Origin: Chara braunii
Lineage: Eukaryota; Streptophyta; Charophyceae; Charales; Characeae
DNA length: 51,701 bases
Assembly: GCA_003427395.1 (NCBI GenBank)
Contig: BFEA01000094.1
Location: 115,367-167,067, forward strand
Direction of reading: 5' to 3'
Below, piece by piece: positions 21,093-32,922 of this stretch; position 1 is the stretch's first letter, and the number at the start of each line of letters is the position of its first letter. Both the position numbers and the translations under genes were made by a program. A model generated the notes under the pieces. That model worked only from the letters and a program-made list of their open reading frames with translations. It ran no database searches and had not been told where the DNA came from.

Positions 21093-21921
21093 CGACACGT
21101 GTCGGTTCTGATGATAGTAAGTCGAACTGGCGAGAGGTAGGAGAGACCCCCAACTAGATCATCGAGATCGCCTAGTGACCAGATCTCAGTCTGGAGCGGC
21201 TGCACCGGCAACAATGGTGGACGGTACTAAGGTAATCGTTAGCATCCCTGCCCCCTTCCCCTTCTTCCCCAACCATACCCATCCCGATGCTTGGTTGGAA
21301 GTTGTCGAAGCTCAAAACTACATCGCAACCGATCTTCCCCGTGTTCTGACTTAACTACTCCGCAATACATCACACGACTGGTTCAGAAAGCATACATGGG
21401 TAGATTGGGAGACTTTTAAGCATGCATTCTTGGCTCGATTCGACACGGTTAGTGAAGATGCCGCCTGCTACGTGCTAAAAAACCGACCCCAAGGACCAGG
21501 GGAACTGTTACCCGATTTCGTTGATCGATTTCAAACCACATTGGATAAATCCGGGCGAGATGAGAAATCTGCTCGAGATTTGTTTATTGATCACCTTCGA
21601 AATCCGACCTTGAAAGGGAAACTGCAGAAAAAGGTTCCGCCAAAAACAACCCAGTTATCGACTATCATTACTAAAGCGTTAGAACCAGACTTGGCTGATA
21701 CAAAAAAATATATCGGCCAGGGAGACGAAGATATTACGGATACCATACTGGATGTAACGGCTAAAAGGCGATTGTGGTTGCAGGCGGTCGAACGATTTTA
21801 TCCCCGCCCCGACCATGCTCTTCCCAGCGGAATCGTTTCCGATATCCCGACTGCTTCTCCTTCATCTCCCCCGATGAATCAATCGATCGCAGCCATCAGA
21901 AGTGGACCTTCATCTGAGCCC

Positions 21922-22697
21922 CCCTCGCCGACCGTAACCAATCTACACCTTGCCCAAATGATCTATACGGCTACTACCAAGCAGTCCGGATGGATGAGCA
22001 ACGTGATCCAAATGCAAGCCGCTCATAAGGAACGGTTGGAACAGATAATGAGCAGGCTCATTAAGCCTAACCCAGCTCCTGCTCGGCCTGCCCCTGCGTC
22101 GTTTCCACTCTTACCTGCTCCAGGATTCGCCCCTCAGTTTCCCAAGTCTGCTAATCCAGCAGGAAAGATCGAATGCTTCAACTGCAAACAGCCCGGGCAT
22201 TTTGCTCGAGACTGTCTGCAGCCGAAACGTAATCAGCCCCCCCCTGCTACGGCCCCCGTCGCTCTCAATCAAGGTCGAGTGGCCGCTCTGATCGATACGG
22301 ACCCTGGAAAAGAACCCGTGGCATACGCCCCGGAGCAGCCTTCCCCCTCGACGACAATGGCGTCGACATCAGGAGCTTCCTTCTCTGACACTGCTGACAT
22401 AGTCGAACCCCTTAAGTATCTTCATCTCGCCGGAATGATCGGAGCGATCCGATCGGCCCAGGATGTTTTCGAATGGGTCGATCGCGAATCCAATCCCGGA
22501 CCGCAGTTTCGGACAAGAGATATTGACGTGTTAAAAACGCTCAAGCAATTAGATATTTGTGTACCTATCCCAGTAGGACATCTGCTCACCATATCTGAAT
22601 CAGCGAACGATAAACTTCTACAACATTGCCAGAAGAATCAAAAGCGCTTCACCTATCAGCGCATACAGCGGATGTTGAAGAAGAAGGAAGGAGGTGA
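21922..22697 (+). repeat. Gag duplication, copy 1
   Basis: It starts at CCCTCGCCGACCGTAACC and ends at GGAAGGAGGTGA, just before the N at 22698. It aligns to 22699-23483 with a few percent divergence and a 9-bp length difference (PAP repeated once more in copy 2). Confidence 0.9.
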
Positions 22698-22698
22698 N

Positions 22699-23483
22699 CC
22701 CTCGCCGACCGTAACCAATCTACACCTTGCCCAGATGATCCATACGGCTACTACCAAGCAGTCCGAATGGATGAGCAACTTGATCCAAATGCAAGCCGCT
22801 CATATAGAACGGTTGGAACAAATAATGAGCGGCCTCATTAGGCCTAACCCAGCTCCTGCTCGGCCTGCCCCTGCATCGTTTTCACTCTTACCTGCTCCGC
22901 CTGCTCCAGGATTTGCCCCTCAGTTTCCCCAGTTTGCTAATCCAGCAGGAAAGATCGAATGTTTCAACTGCAAACAGCCCGGGCATTTTGCTCAAGACTG
23001 TCCGCAGCCGAAACGTAATCAGCCCCCCCCTGTTGCGGCCCCCGTCGCGCTTAATCAAGGTCGAGTGGCCGCTCTGATGGATACGGACCCAGGAAAAGAG
23101 TTCGTGGTGTACGCCCCGGAGCAGCCTTCCCCCTCGACAACAATGGCGCCGACATCAAGAGCTTCCTCCTCTGACGCTGCTGACATAGTCGACCCCCTTG
23201 AGTATCTTCATCTCGCCGGAATGATCGGAGCGATCCGATCGACCAAGGATGATCTCGAATGGGTCGATCGCGAATCCAATCTCGGACCGCAGTTTTGAAC
23301 AGGAGATATTGATGTGTTAAAAATGCTCAAGCAATTAGATATTCGTGTACCTATCCCAGTAGGACATCTGCTCACCATATCTAAAGCGGCGAACGATAAA
23401 CTTCTACAACATTGCCAGAAGAATCAAAAGCGCTTCACCTATCAGCGCATACAGCGGATGTTGAAGAAGAAGGAAGGAGGTGA
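22699..23483 (+). repeat. Gag duplication, copy 2
   Basis: It starts with the same CCCTCGCCGACCG immediately after the single N and runs through GGAAGGAGGTGA, then continues into unique sequence (GGAATTTGCACCCCTCGAG) leading to the protease. The CCCCTCG shared by that unique part and by the unit start offers microhomology for the joint. Confidence 0.9.
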
Positions 23484-23598
23484 GGAATTTGCACCCCTCG
23501 AGTTAGATACAAAAGAACCTGAACCCGAAGCCGCACGCATAGCCGCCATCTCTTTAGCAGAAAAGGATCACTTCGTACGAGCTCCACCAGTATTATGA

Positions 23599-23727
23599 AA
23601 AAGTGCGGAATGTGACTCCGAAGTTTGGGGTAAGCCGTTTAACGCCCTCATCGACACAGGGTCTTCTGGAGTAGCCATATCGTTAGATACTGTCAAAAAG
23701 ACGGGACGACTTGGATCCATTCGCTGA
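23599..23727 (+). pseudogene. Ty3/gypsy aspartic protease fragment
   Basis: In the same register as gag, after the stop at 23596, the frame reads KPFNALIDTGSSGVAISLD. The DTGSS active-site triad of retroelement pepsin-like proteases is at 23653. The frame stops at 23725, about 25 residues beyond the motif, where a full domain needs roughly 100 residues. No flap motif, reverse transcriptase or integrase follows, so the element is truncated here. Confidence 0.8.
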
Positions 23728-25201
23728 GGATCAATCTGAGACCTATTGAAGAAGCTCAAGAAAAAATAAAGGAAAGTTTGAAAAACTATGAATAACTGTT
23801 GACCTCTTTTCGAATGCTTAGAACCCCTAGACTCCCAAAAAATCATCCATCCATCCATCCAAATGTACCCTCTGTAACTGGGCATGGGAATCCACGAAGC
23901 ATCTATGGATTACATGACCCTTCTCCGGTTGTATCTAGGGTTGGTGGCAATCCAACTGGAAGAAGATCGTCAGTACAAATTTTTCATGGACTGAGAAATG
24001 GATCCTGGGTCACGTTCAAGGCTTGAGCTACATTCTTCAGGTCATTTGAGGCATCATCTGCTGGGAGATATGGTTAAGTCAGGAATGCAGTTTTATTAAG
24101 AGGAGAGAAACCAGCCTTCTTGGCTCTAAAGGCTACAATTTGTTTGAATATACGCAGAACCATTTGGGCTGACTGACACCGCAAAGCTCATCAAGCATCT
24201 ACACAGGATATTGGTAAGCTGTAGTTTCATAAGACCTGGTGTATTAATGAGTAATAATGACCACTTTGCAAGCATCAACGATCAAGGGAAGTTGAGGTTG
24301 GCATCGTGGCTCAGGTTCGAGCCTCAAGAAGTCTTGCCTCAAGGTGTGATCAGATAGACTATAACTATAATTAAGCCTAGCTTGATTTCAAGTTGTTCAT
24401 ACAACTTTAGCTAAGAGGGCTACATTTAAACCACAGTACATCCAATTGTCGGCCGTGGACTCTTTTTGGAGGCCGCCCTCCGCCGATTCGATTTATCTGC
24501 GGCGCTGGGCATCCAAAAGTCTCGTAGCCGACAAGTTTTTTATTCAGCAAGGTTGGGGCAATGTACTTCAGATTTAAGCTCTATATGCCACTATTTTGAT
24601 GAGACTGATGAGTCTGAGTTTTTAATGAAGGGACGATGGACCCGATTTCCAGCACAGTATTTCCCCGGTTTGTTACCAATTCCACTGGGTAGAATTGTGG
24701 GGACCCCCCCCGCGCCCCCCCCCCTGCCCCGAAAACTTTTATTGGAAGAAAAAGAATAAAAAAAAAACACTGCAGTGAAAAAAAAAAAAAAAAGTTAAGT
24801 GACTTAAGCTTTTAAGATGATGATATAGTGGCCCCGCTACGAACCTCGGGGGTTTAGAGATGGTGGTAAACCTGCCATGAACCAGGTCTGTGTTTCGGCC
24901 AGATTCATGACAGTCTACAGTGAGTTGGGCACCTTGATCCTTCTCCTTAGTCTCTTTTCGCAGCAGCTAGACCTTACAGACACCAATGACACCAAAGGAC
25001 AGGGGATGGGCAAGGTCGTCCACCGCATCTAAAGCAGATGTATTACTGGCATACTCAACATGTTTGGAGCAATGCACCTAGTCGTAATTGCAGTCAAATG
25101 CATTCAGAAAAGTCACAATGTGAGTATGCTCCGAGGGATACCAGCAGGATCAGGGGACACCGATTGGTTCCCCATGCGCCACGTGCCCCCCGTGTGACGT
25201 T
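23728..25201. other. Stretch between the broken gypsy element and the inverted LTR
   Basis: No pol domains are recognisable. 24466-24759 overlaps a repeat of the TTTAAA-centred family (ATTCAGCAAGGTTGGGGCAA, TGTACTTCAGATTTAAG), followed by C-rich (24705-24725) and A-rich (24778-24794) runs. I see no gene. Confidence 0.5.
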
Positions 25202-25965
25202 CAACCTCATGGTCTGTGCTGTCTTCGGGTTGGAGTGATAAAATATGTGGAACAGACCCTGAAAGAACAACAAAATGAGGTGTGCCAAGAATATTTGGAA
25301 AAATTGAGTGTGAGGATACAAACGGAACTGAAATCCCCCATGTGGTACCAGTCAAGTGACAAATGGCCGTAGCCACCTGGGACAGAAATAGTGCGTGCCG
25401 CTTTCAAACGTTCTTTTAATCCAAAAATATCTTTGAACTTCCATTCAGGCTACTGATATATTTTCGAATGGAAAGGCGGGGGTACACACGTGGGATCTCA
25501 TTTTTGAGTTAAGTCCCGACGCCGTTTGTTACTGAGCTCGGGGAATCTTTTGTGGATGACCTCAGCCTGGTCGCTCTTTTTCGTCCTTGCCACGGGTCTG
25601 GTAGCGGAACCCACCACATGTCTGGTAACAAAACCCCTTTTCCCGATAAAGCTCGGTGCGGCCACAATCGCTACACAATGTGTTAGGCCAATGAGGTGCC
25701 ACCGCCGTCCACGGGATGACAATCAACTCGTTAAAAGGCAATAACAATGAGTACGCGGGAAGTGAGTATCAATAATGACAAAACCAGCACGTACGAATCA
25801 TGAGCATCTTGTTTCGGGCGGAAAATAGTCGCATGCGCAGATCAAGATGACGGCTTCTCGTACGTCTCACTCAAATACACACGTCCTTTCCTCGTTATAC
25901 GGGAACGGGCGTGGCGGGGATACAGGAAGTCGACACCCGCTCAGATTGGGGCAATTGGTCCACAT
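25202..25965 (-). mobile_element. Inverted LTR of the same gypsy family
   Basis: The reverse complement of 20321-21080 over the whole length, moderately diverged. Beyond its 3' end (below 25202) there is no TGGTATCAGAG site and no gag, so it is most likely a solo LTR in opposite orientation, not the 3' LTR of the broken element. Confidence 0.75.
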
Positions 25966-28164
25966 GGCTCAAGTGAGGCGGGTTGCGTACGTCTAATCAA
26001 TCCATTATTCGATCAAAACAACAAACAGGCACCACGCTATGCATTATCTTCCATTCATCGTGCAAAACCGATTCAAGACGTACGTTCATGCACTCCAATT
26101 AGTCGAGAGAACAATCATTCTTCCTGCGTGCAAGCAATTAAGCATGCATCGATATGATCACATCAGATTCCTAATTCGTTCCCGTCATAAAGGTAACAAC
26201 TCAATCGATACATATGTCTGAGAGATTACTCATGCATTTACCACTGGATACCAAGGAGTAGAGAGACAGAGAGACGGGATAAGATCACCTGATCTTGCTG
26301 GCCTCTTTGAATTCAACGACGATCGTGCTCGCGAGACCCGATTGAATTTAACGAGACAAGCTCGCAAGACCTCGGCAGCTGGTAGGGATGAGGGAGTTAT
26401 CAAAACATTCATGCATTCATGAAGAGGATAGCAAGAGAGAGAGAGAGAGAGGGAGGGGCATATAAGGGCGAAGGAGGTGGACGGAACCGTAGCTTGACCG
26501 AAAAACGGGACTAAAGACAAAGAAGGATCACACAAATAGAGTTGAGAACCAAAACCGACAATCTGACGTGACTTAGCTTCCAATATAAGAAGAGGAGGAA
26601 CCGAAGATCAAAGTCGTGCAAGCCTTTTGCTTCTCTGACTATGGCCTCAGGTCATACAACCACTTGTACGCATACACCTTCTTTACCTTGGTACTAGCAA
26701 TCCCGACCGCCACATAACGGCCTCCACACCGCAGCGATCGTCACCCCGCCAACTCAGCTTTTACACCGACTTTCCCAGATCTCGCAGCCCGTCACGGCCA
26801 CCCGACGCACAACCTTGCATAACTACAATCACCTCGTCAGGACTTTTCTACTCACCGTACATACACCTCACCTAGCCACAACTTCCCGGAAGTTGGCAGA
26901 TAGGTTGATAGAGAGTTTTTCGGATGCGCTCGCGGATTTTTAAATTGCGAAAAGGAGATAGAAGATGGGAGGGAACGGGGCGGGGGTAGGAGGGGGCGAA
27001 GTGATAGTTCAGGTAACTCGTCTGGGGAAAGTCATATTGATCTTTGCAGGTGCCTTCTCAGCCAATCAGATCACAATGTGAGAGGAGTGTCTTCCTTACA
27101 CGATGTTGCCTGATGGCTCGATTACCCTGAAGGGGGGGGGGGGGTCGGATAGGGATTTTCTGTATGAGGATGAAGGCGGGAAAAAGGAGAGCGCGAAGAG
27201 TAGTGCAGAGCGGGACTAAGACTCGGACGAAAAGAAGCGAGAGAGTGAAGCATAGGGAGAGGGGATGAAAAACAGTTACAGATGGAGGAAAGAATGCGCG
27301 AAGAAGAGAGAGGCGAAGATGGCATGGGATAGTAGGAAGCGGGGAGAGTTTGCATACATGGCACCGGCATAGAAACAAAAAGCCACCAAAACATTCTGGC
27401 TCTAAAACTCATTTAAGATTGAGAAATTCAAAAAGGATATCTGCGCCCGAGATTGGACACGAGAAAAAATTATACGCCTATGCAGATCCTATTGGGAATT
27501 CACAGAGTCTTCAAGGGCGAATTTAGGAACATGCATTTGCAAGAAATGACACGTCAGCGGGAAGCGCGGCCACAAGTTTCAGAATTCCCAACTGTCGAAC
27601 AAAATTCCTAGCGTGCTCACTAAGGCGCGCGTAAGCCGTACGTAAATTCATGGATCGCCGAAGAGAAATTGTGAAAAAAGTCCACAAAAAAGAAAAACAA
27701 CAAATCTTGAAAAGTGGGAGGTCCTCATCGGCCATTGGTTCCATGCATACCACCAAGTTCACCAACCAAAAAGAAGGGTACCCCTAAAGCCCGTTAGAGA
27801 TCGAAAAGAAAAGCATGGATAACGAAACTCAGGGCGTTCAGGTACAGAAGCTGGTACTTCACACCCACCCCCCAACCCACCTCGTGTTTTCAACTTTTAA
27901 GTTTTAACCATGTTTCGATTTATGTCTGTCATCCCTGTGCAGGGGCCATACTAGTCTTCAGATGTCCCCAAGGATGCACCTATTCAATCTGAAGGGGCCG
28001 CAACAGCGGCCTGTCAGGAGGGGCTGGTGGGGGGAAACACCGGTTGGCCGTGAAGGAACAGTTGGGGTTTTGTGAGACATGTCATACCCCAGACACCGAT
28101 CATGTTCCACAATATCCAACATTTCTACGCGTTCATAGAATGTTGGTTGCAACACCAGACGATG
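25966..28164. other. Stretch without a recognisable gene
   Basis: Contains a short GA tract (26428-26450), a poly-G run (27131-27145) and purine-rich sequence (27170-27330). No domains, terminal repeats or RNA genes recognised. Confidence 0.5.
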
Positions 28165-28277
28165 GGCCTCGCTCCACTATTCCCGGCATGCACAAAAGAC
28201 AAAAATAATATCTTTCCATGTTCTACCGGAAGATTCACTCTTGTTTTGTGCATGTCGAGAGTAGTGGAGCGAGGGCC
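28165..28277. mobile_element. Family 2 MITE, best-preserved copy
   Basis: Terminal inverted repeats GGCCTCGCTCCACTA and TAGTGGAGCGAGGGCC flank an interior with ACAAAAGACAAAAATAATAT and TTCTACCGGAAGATTCA. GATG lies immediately outside both ends, a possible 4-bp target duplication. Other copies: 5103-5224, 43202-43316 and a fragment near 4605-4700. Confidence 0.8.
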
Positions 28278-28585
28278 GATGTCCTTTAGAATTGTCAAAT
28301 GAAAGACAGTGTTGCATGATATTACTACGCAAACGTCTGCTGTCCTTGCATTGACCGCGAAAGATCCTTGCTGCTCCTACCCAACCTAAGCAAAGCTATA
28401 CATTCTTCTCTCAATTTCACCTCACACTACCTACCCACCACTACTCCCGAGTCCTAACTATAGTCATATGGGGAACCTGCCTGCCTTTCGATTCTCCAGC
28501 ACCTCCAAATCGATACCAGATTTAAGAAAAATAGAAATAAAAATTGTTTCCATCTCGGGACATCCGTGTGCCAATTGGTAAGGAA

Positions 28586-28635
28586 AACGTAATAATAATA
28601 ATAATAATTAAAAAAAAAAAAAAAAAAAAAAAAAA
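28586..28635. repeat. (TAA)n plus poly-A tract, possible retroposon tail
   Basis: About six AAT units run into some 24 A residues. The same layout, A/T trinucleotides then poly-A, ends the retroposon tails at 40360 and 42630, but the preceding sequence here does not match theirs. Confidence 0.5.
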
Positions 28636-28778
28636 TCCTGAAGGCACACTCGCACTAAGAGCCTCGTTCCACACCACTAGAGAACTCTCAAGTTTCAAGT
28701 GCGCCCTCCAGGTGCACTATAGGCCGCCCTTGAAATCGGCACCCTGGAAACGAAAACACCCTGGGGCCCCGTTTCGTG

Positions 28779-28832
28779 GCCCGGACAGATGTATCTGTGG
28801 CCGTAATTGCCATCAGATACATTTATCCGGGT
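28779..28832. repeat. 18-bp inverted repeat
   Basis: CCCGGACAGATGTATCTG and CAGATACATTTATCCGGG are separated by 16 nt and would form a stem with two mismatches. It may be the core of another foldback element. Confidence 0.6.
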
Positions 28833-29377
28833 TCGTAGATGTGTCCAGGAAAGTGCTAGTGTGAGTATGCCCTCACAGTCCTCACTATCAACGAACTTTT
28901 AAACAGAATATCAGATCTTATTTCTTTGCTGGCACATTTCGTTTGCAATCGATTAGCCAAACCAACGATCTTCCATTTCAAGCAGAAGGTGCACTTTCGC
29001 TGGGACAAAAGAATACCCCTACTTTCCCATGCGGTGTACCAAGGTCGGTCCCGGTTTTTCGTTTTCCCCTCCCATCCCCCCCCAATCCTTTGGGCATTTG
29101 ACATTATCATGTGCGAAGTGTATGCAGCGGCCATAAGGATGCCTGCACAATTCAATCAACACCCACGCCCACTCAAATTGCAGTTTAAACCGCCAGTTCT
29201 TCCGGAAGTCACGCCTCGCATGTGGCGAGCCATTGCTACAGTAGCGCAGTGTTTCCACTTCATGAATTTATGTCAGCGCCCCAGGCCGGGCATGCCCGTT
29301 CGTCCCAGCACGTCGTGCTGCACATGCGGCCGTGACTTTGGGAAGAAATGCTGGTCTGATGAAGCTAAGCACACCTA

Positions 29378-29482
29378 CCGTCTTCCCCCGAACACAACAC
29401 ACCCTCATTTTGGCTGTATCTGGCCGGAAATGTAACTCGTATACATTCATTTTTAGGGTTCGTTATGTTCGGGGGAAGACGG
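29378..29482. mobile_element. TA-target MITE (family 1), intact copy
   Basis: Flanked by TA on both sides (29376-29377, 29483-29484). CCGTCTTCCCCCGAACACAA at the left and TTATGTTCGGGGGAAGACGG at the right are near-perfect terminal inverted repeats. The interior is GGCCGGAAATGTAACTCG and TATACATTCA. 105 bp, no coding capacity. Confidence 0.9.
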
Positions 29483-29485
29483 TAG

Positions 29486-30807
<1,322 letters not shown>

Positions 30808-30817
30808 GTGAGTGCAG

Positions 30818-30930
30818 CGAACCCTCATTATGGCTGTATAGTGCCGGAAGGAGAGCTTTACATAACCAGTGTACACAAGCTATCCTTCCAGCCTGATACA
30901 GCCATAATGAGGGTGCGCTGTGTTCAGGAG
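30818..30930. mobile_element. TA-target MITE (family 1), palindromic core
   Basis: AACCCTCATTATGGCTGTAT at the left and ATACAGCCATAATGAGGGT at the right are perfect inverted repeats, followed by GCGCTGTGTTCAGGAGG. The inner arms are perfect but the outer CCGTCTTCCCC ends are lost, the left one next to the GT microsatellite. Confidence 0.75.
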
Positions 30931-31217
30931 GCGCACCCTCTCTCTCTCTCTCTCTGAGTGCGTGCACTCGTGCATGCCACAAAGAGAGAGAGAGAGAGAG
31001 GGCAGGGGCGCACCTGCCACGTTCCTCTGACCGCGACCCTGCACTTCACACCGCCGTGTTCTATCCTCCACAGGGCGGAGGGGGCAGGAGGGAAAGGGGA
31101 TGACAAGACAAGACGCGGAAGGGGGACTGGGGGATGGAGGGAACGGGAATGGCAAAATGGGGTGTGGGCCTCCTTCGAAAACGGACGCTCCTCATTGCAA
31201 TGGCCAGGTAGCTGGGA

Positions 31218-31316
31218 GCAGACTGCTACGGGTACCCTTCCAGCGAAACGGCCTGGGACAGCCCGGGAAGGCAGACTGTTACGGGCACAAGTTCCAGCCT
31301 GGGACATCCTGGGAAG
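31218..31316. repeat. About 50-bp tandem duplication
   Basis: GCAGACTG(C/T)TACGGG starts both units (31218, 31271), which share a TTCCAGC phrase, CCTGGGACA and CGGGAAG/CTGGGAAG. Confidence 0.75.
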
Positions 31317-31917
31317 ACCTGGGACCCATCGGGACAGTCGTACAGGCCTTTTCGAACTGTGGGCCTGCTATTACCGCTTGGCCCTGTTTTTTTTTCCCTT
31401 TTCGAACTGCTACCATGTCTTTAGTGCCAGTTTGTGTTTTTTTTTGCCTTTTCAAACTCTAAATCTACCGCATCCGCCGTTGTTTCTTTATTTTTTTTTG
31501 GCCCGGCCGGGCAAGTGGCCCCCGGGCCGCTCTGGTAGCCTAGACAGTGCTACCATACCAAGGAAAATTCAGAGATCCCGTAGTAAGAACAGTCCTGTCC
31601 AGACCCATAGATTTCATATTTCCAGATTCGTCCAACTTCGTATTTCGGAAGCATGAACAGTATATTGAAATACATTTGTACTCGTTTTTTCTTCTTTTTT
31701 TTTTTCTTTTTTTTTTTTTTTTTTCAGTTCTGTTGGTAATTTAATACTAATAATGGAATGTAATCATTATCTACCGGGCTAAGTCCTGTGGCACCTGCCG
31801 GGCCGCCAAGCCCCTGTTACATGGCGGGCACTACTGCTGCCAACTCCTTTAACATTGTCGCTAGACTGCCAGTACCACATTCCTGTCCTCTCATCCCGAG
31901 TGTGTAGCCTGGTCGTC

Positions 31918-32119
31918 CGGTCCCACTTGGGACCAGAGTGGGACCAGAAGACCGTATCGGTTTGTCCTGCTACCGTCTTCCCCCGAACACAACGCACCCT
32001 CATCTTGGCTGTACCGGACCGGAAATATAGCTTGCATACGTTCAATTTCAGGGTGTGTTATGTTCGGGGGAAGACGGTAGCTTCACCACAGAACCTCTGG
32101 TCCCACTTGGGACCAGAGT
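31918..32119. repeat. 22-bp direct repeats flanking a MITE
   Basis: GGTCCCACTTGGGACCAGAG plus T occurs at 31918 and again at 32099, on either side of the MITE at 31973-32077. The unit is itself a palindrome (GGTCCCACTTGGGACC). It is not adjacent to the MITE ends, so it is not that element's target duplication. Confidence 0.8.
31973..32077. mobile_element. TA-target MITE (family 1), intact copy
   Basis: TA on both flanks (31971-31972, 32078-32079). Terminal repeats CCGTCTTCCCCCGAACACAA and TTATGTTCGGGGGAAGACGG; interior GGACCGGAAATATAGCTTG, CATACGTTCA. 105 bp, closest to the 29378 copy. Confidence 0.9.
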
Positions 32120-32299
32120 ACGCTCTGTCTTCCAACTCGCATTTCTGGCATGCAGGATGGACAGGATTCCAGAAGGGTGGGGCCAAGTTCGAGGACGGTG
32201 GTTTGGGGTTCGGGGGGGGGTACACTGTATATGGAGGTGCAGCTGAGGAGATTAGGGGCAGTGCGAGGTGGTGGGCCGAGGCTTACCCTAAGCCTGGAT

Positions 32300-32372
32300 G
32301 CAAACAAGGTTTAGCGTTAAGTTAACCATGTGACCTGCAAACAAGGTTTAGTGTTAAGTTAACCATGTGACC
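32300..32372. repeat. 39-bp tandem duplication
   Basis: ACAAGGTTTAG(C/T)GTTAAG, then TTAACCATGTGACC, occurs twice with one substitution. Confidence 0.9.
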
Positions 32373-32819
32373 CACTAAGACTTTCTCAGAGGTTTGCGGT
32401 GAACCCGCAATGCACTGGCATCACCTGCGTTAACCCACCAGTACTCCCCACCAGTACTCTCCCTGCCATTCCCTTCCCATTCGCTGTATATAACTGCAAC
32501 TTTTGGTGTGGCAGGCTCGAGCTTCATCAAACTACCGGATCTCTTTGGCGGGCAACTGCCACACCGGTCGATATTTCTCTGGCGTGAAGTACCAATCCAC
32601 CTCGGGAAAAAGAGGCTCAGTGATAGTGGTGATTCAAGGAATCAGGAGAAGGTGCTGTTGTTTTATGAAACTTTTTTCCTCAGGCTTTCTTCCAGGGGGT
32701 CGTCATCATTCCATTACCATAAGCACTGGCCCTAGGATGACAAGGACCGCGCAGCACAGCGGGCGTGTCCAACACCACCCTGCTCCCACAAACATCATTT
32801 GAGCCGATCCACTGCCGCA

Positions 32820-32922
32820 CTGGTTCTGCACATCCCACCACTCCTCCATTCATTTCCAAAACTAATCTTAAGACACCATGAGCAGCTGGGTGTCGAGGTC
32901 CAAAAGTGAAAGTCAAAAACAA
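32820..32922 (-). pseudogene. nad7: nad7-like fragment (nuclear insert of mitochondrial DNA)
   Basis: The minus strand reads [20 protein letters not shown] followed by [10 protein letters not shown]. This matches the strongly conserved N-terminal part of NADH dehydrogenase subunit 7 (complex I 49-kDa homologue): [22 protein letters not shown] and VVERAEP. The similarity starts and ends abruptly within about 30 codons, with no splice acceptor in front of it, so it is more likely an inserted mitochondrial fragment than an exon of a nuclear nad7 gene. Downstream of AEP the frame loses all resemblance. Substitutions (GE to GG, ER to GC) show drift. Confidence 0.75.

Larger units (their letters stand above)
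21214..23598 (+). pseudogene. Ty3/gypsy gag polyprotein, duplicated internally and broken
   Basis: The frame opens at ATG 21214 (MVDGTKVIVSIPAP) and stays in one register to 23598, but with stops at 21352 (TAA), 23296 (TGA) and 23596 (TGA). The retrotransposon gag domain follows (DAWLEVVEAQ, HDWFRKHTWVDWETFKHAF, PGELLPDFVDRFQ). Downstream are a Pro/Ala linker and a CCHC knuckle (CFNCKQPGHFARDC, bases 22174-22215). From 21922 the linker, knuckle and tail are present twice; the second knuckle is at 22960-23001. In an intact element gag forms the particle and binds RNA. With three stops and a duplicated C-terminal half this copy is dead. The N at 22698 lies at the duplication joint. Confidence 0.85.

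Noticed and set aside
24311-24322. B-box-like GGTTCGAGCC on the plus strand
   Set aside because: No A box at tRNA spacing upstream. Likely coincidence.
25202-25965. Inverted LTR as the 3' LTR of the broken gypsy element
   Set aside because: A 3' LTR must be in the same orientation as the 5' LTR; this one is reversed and no pol genes lie between.
28926-29435. 169-residue frame with a CCTCGRDFGKKC stretch
   Set aside because: Its 3' end runs into the MITE at 29378, composition is mixed, and no homologous domain is recognised.
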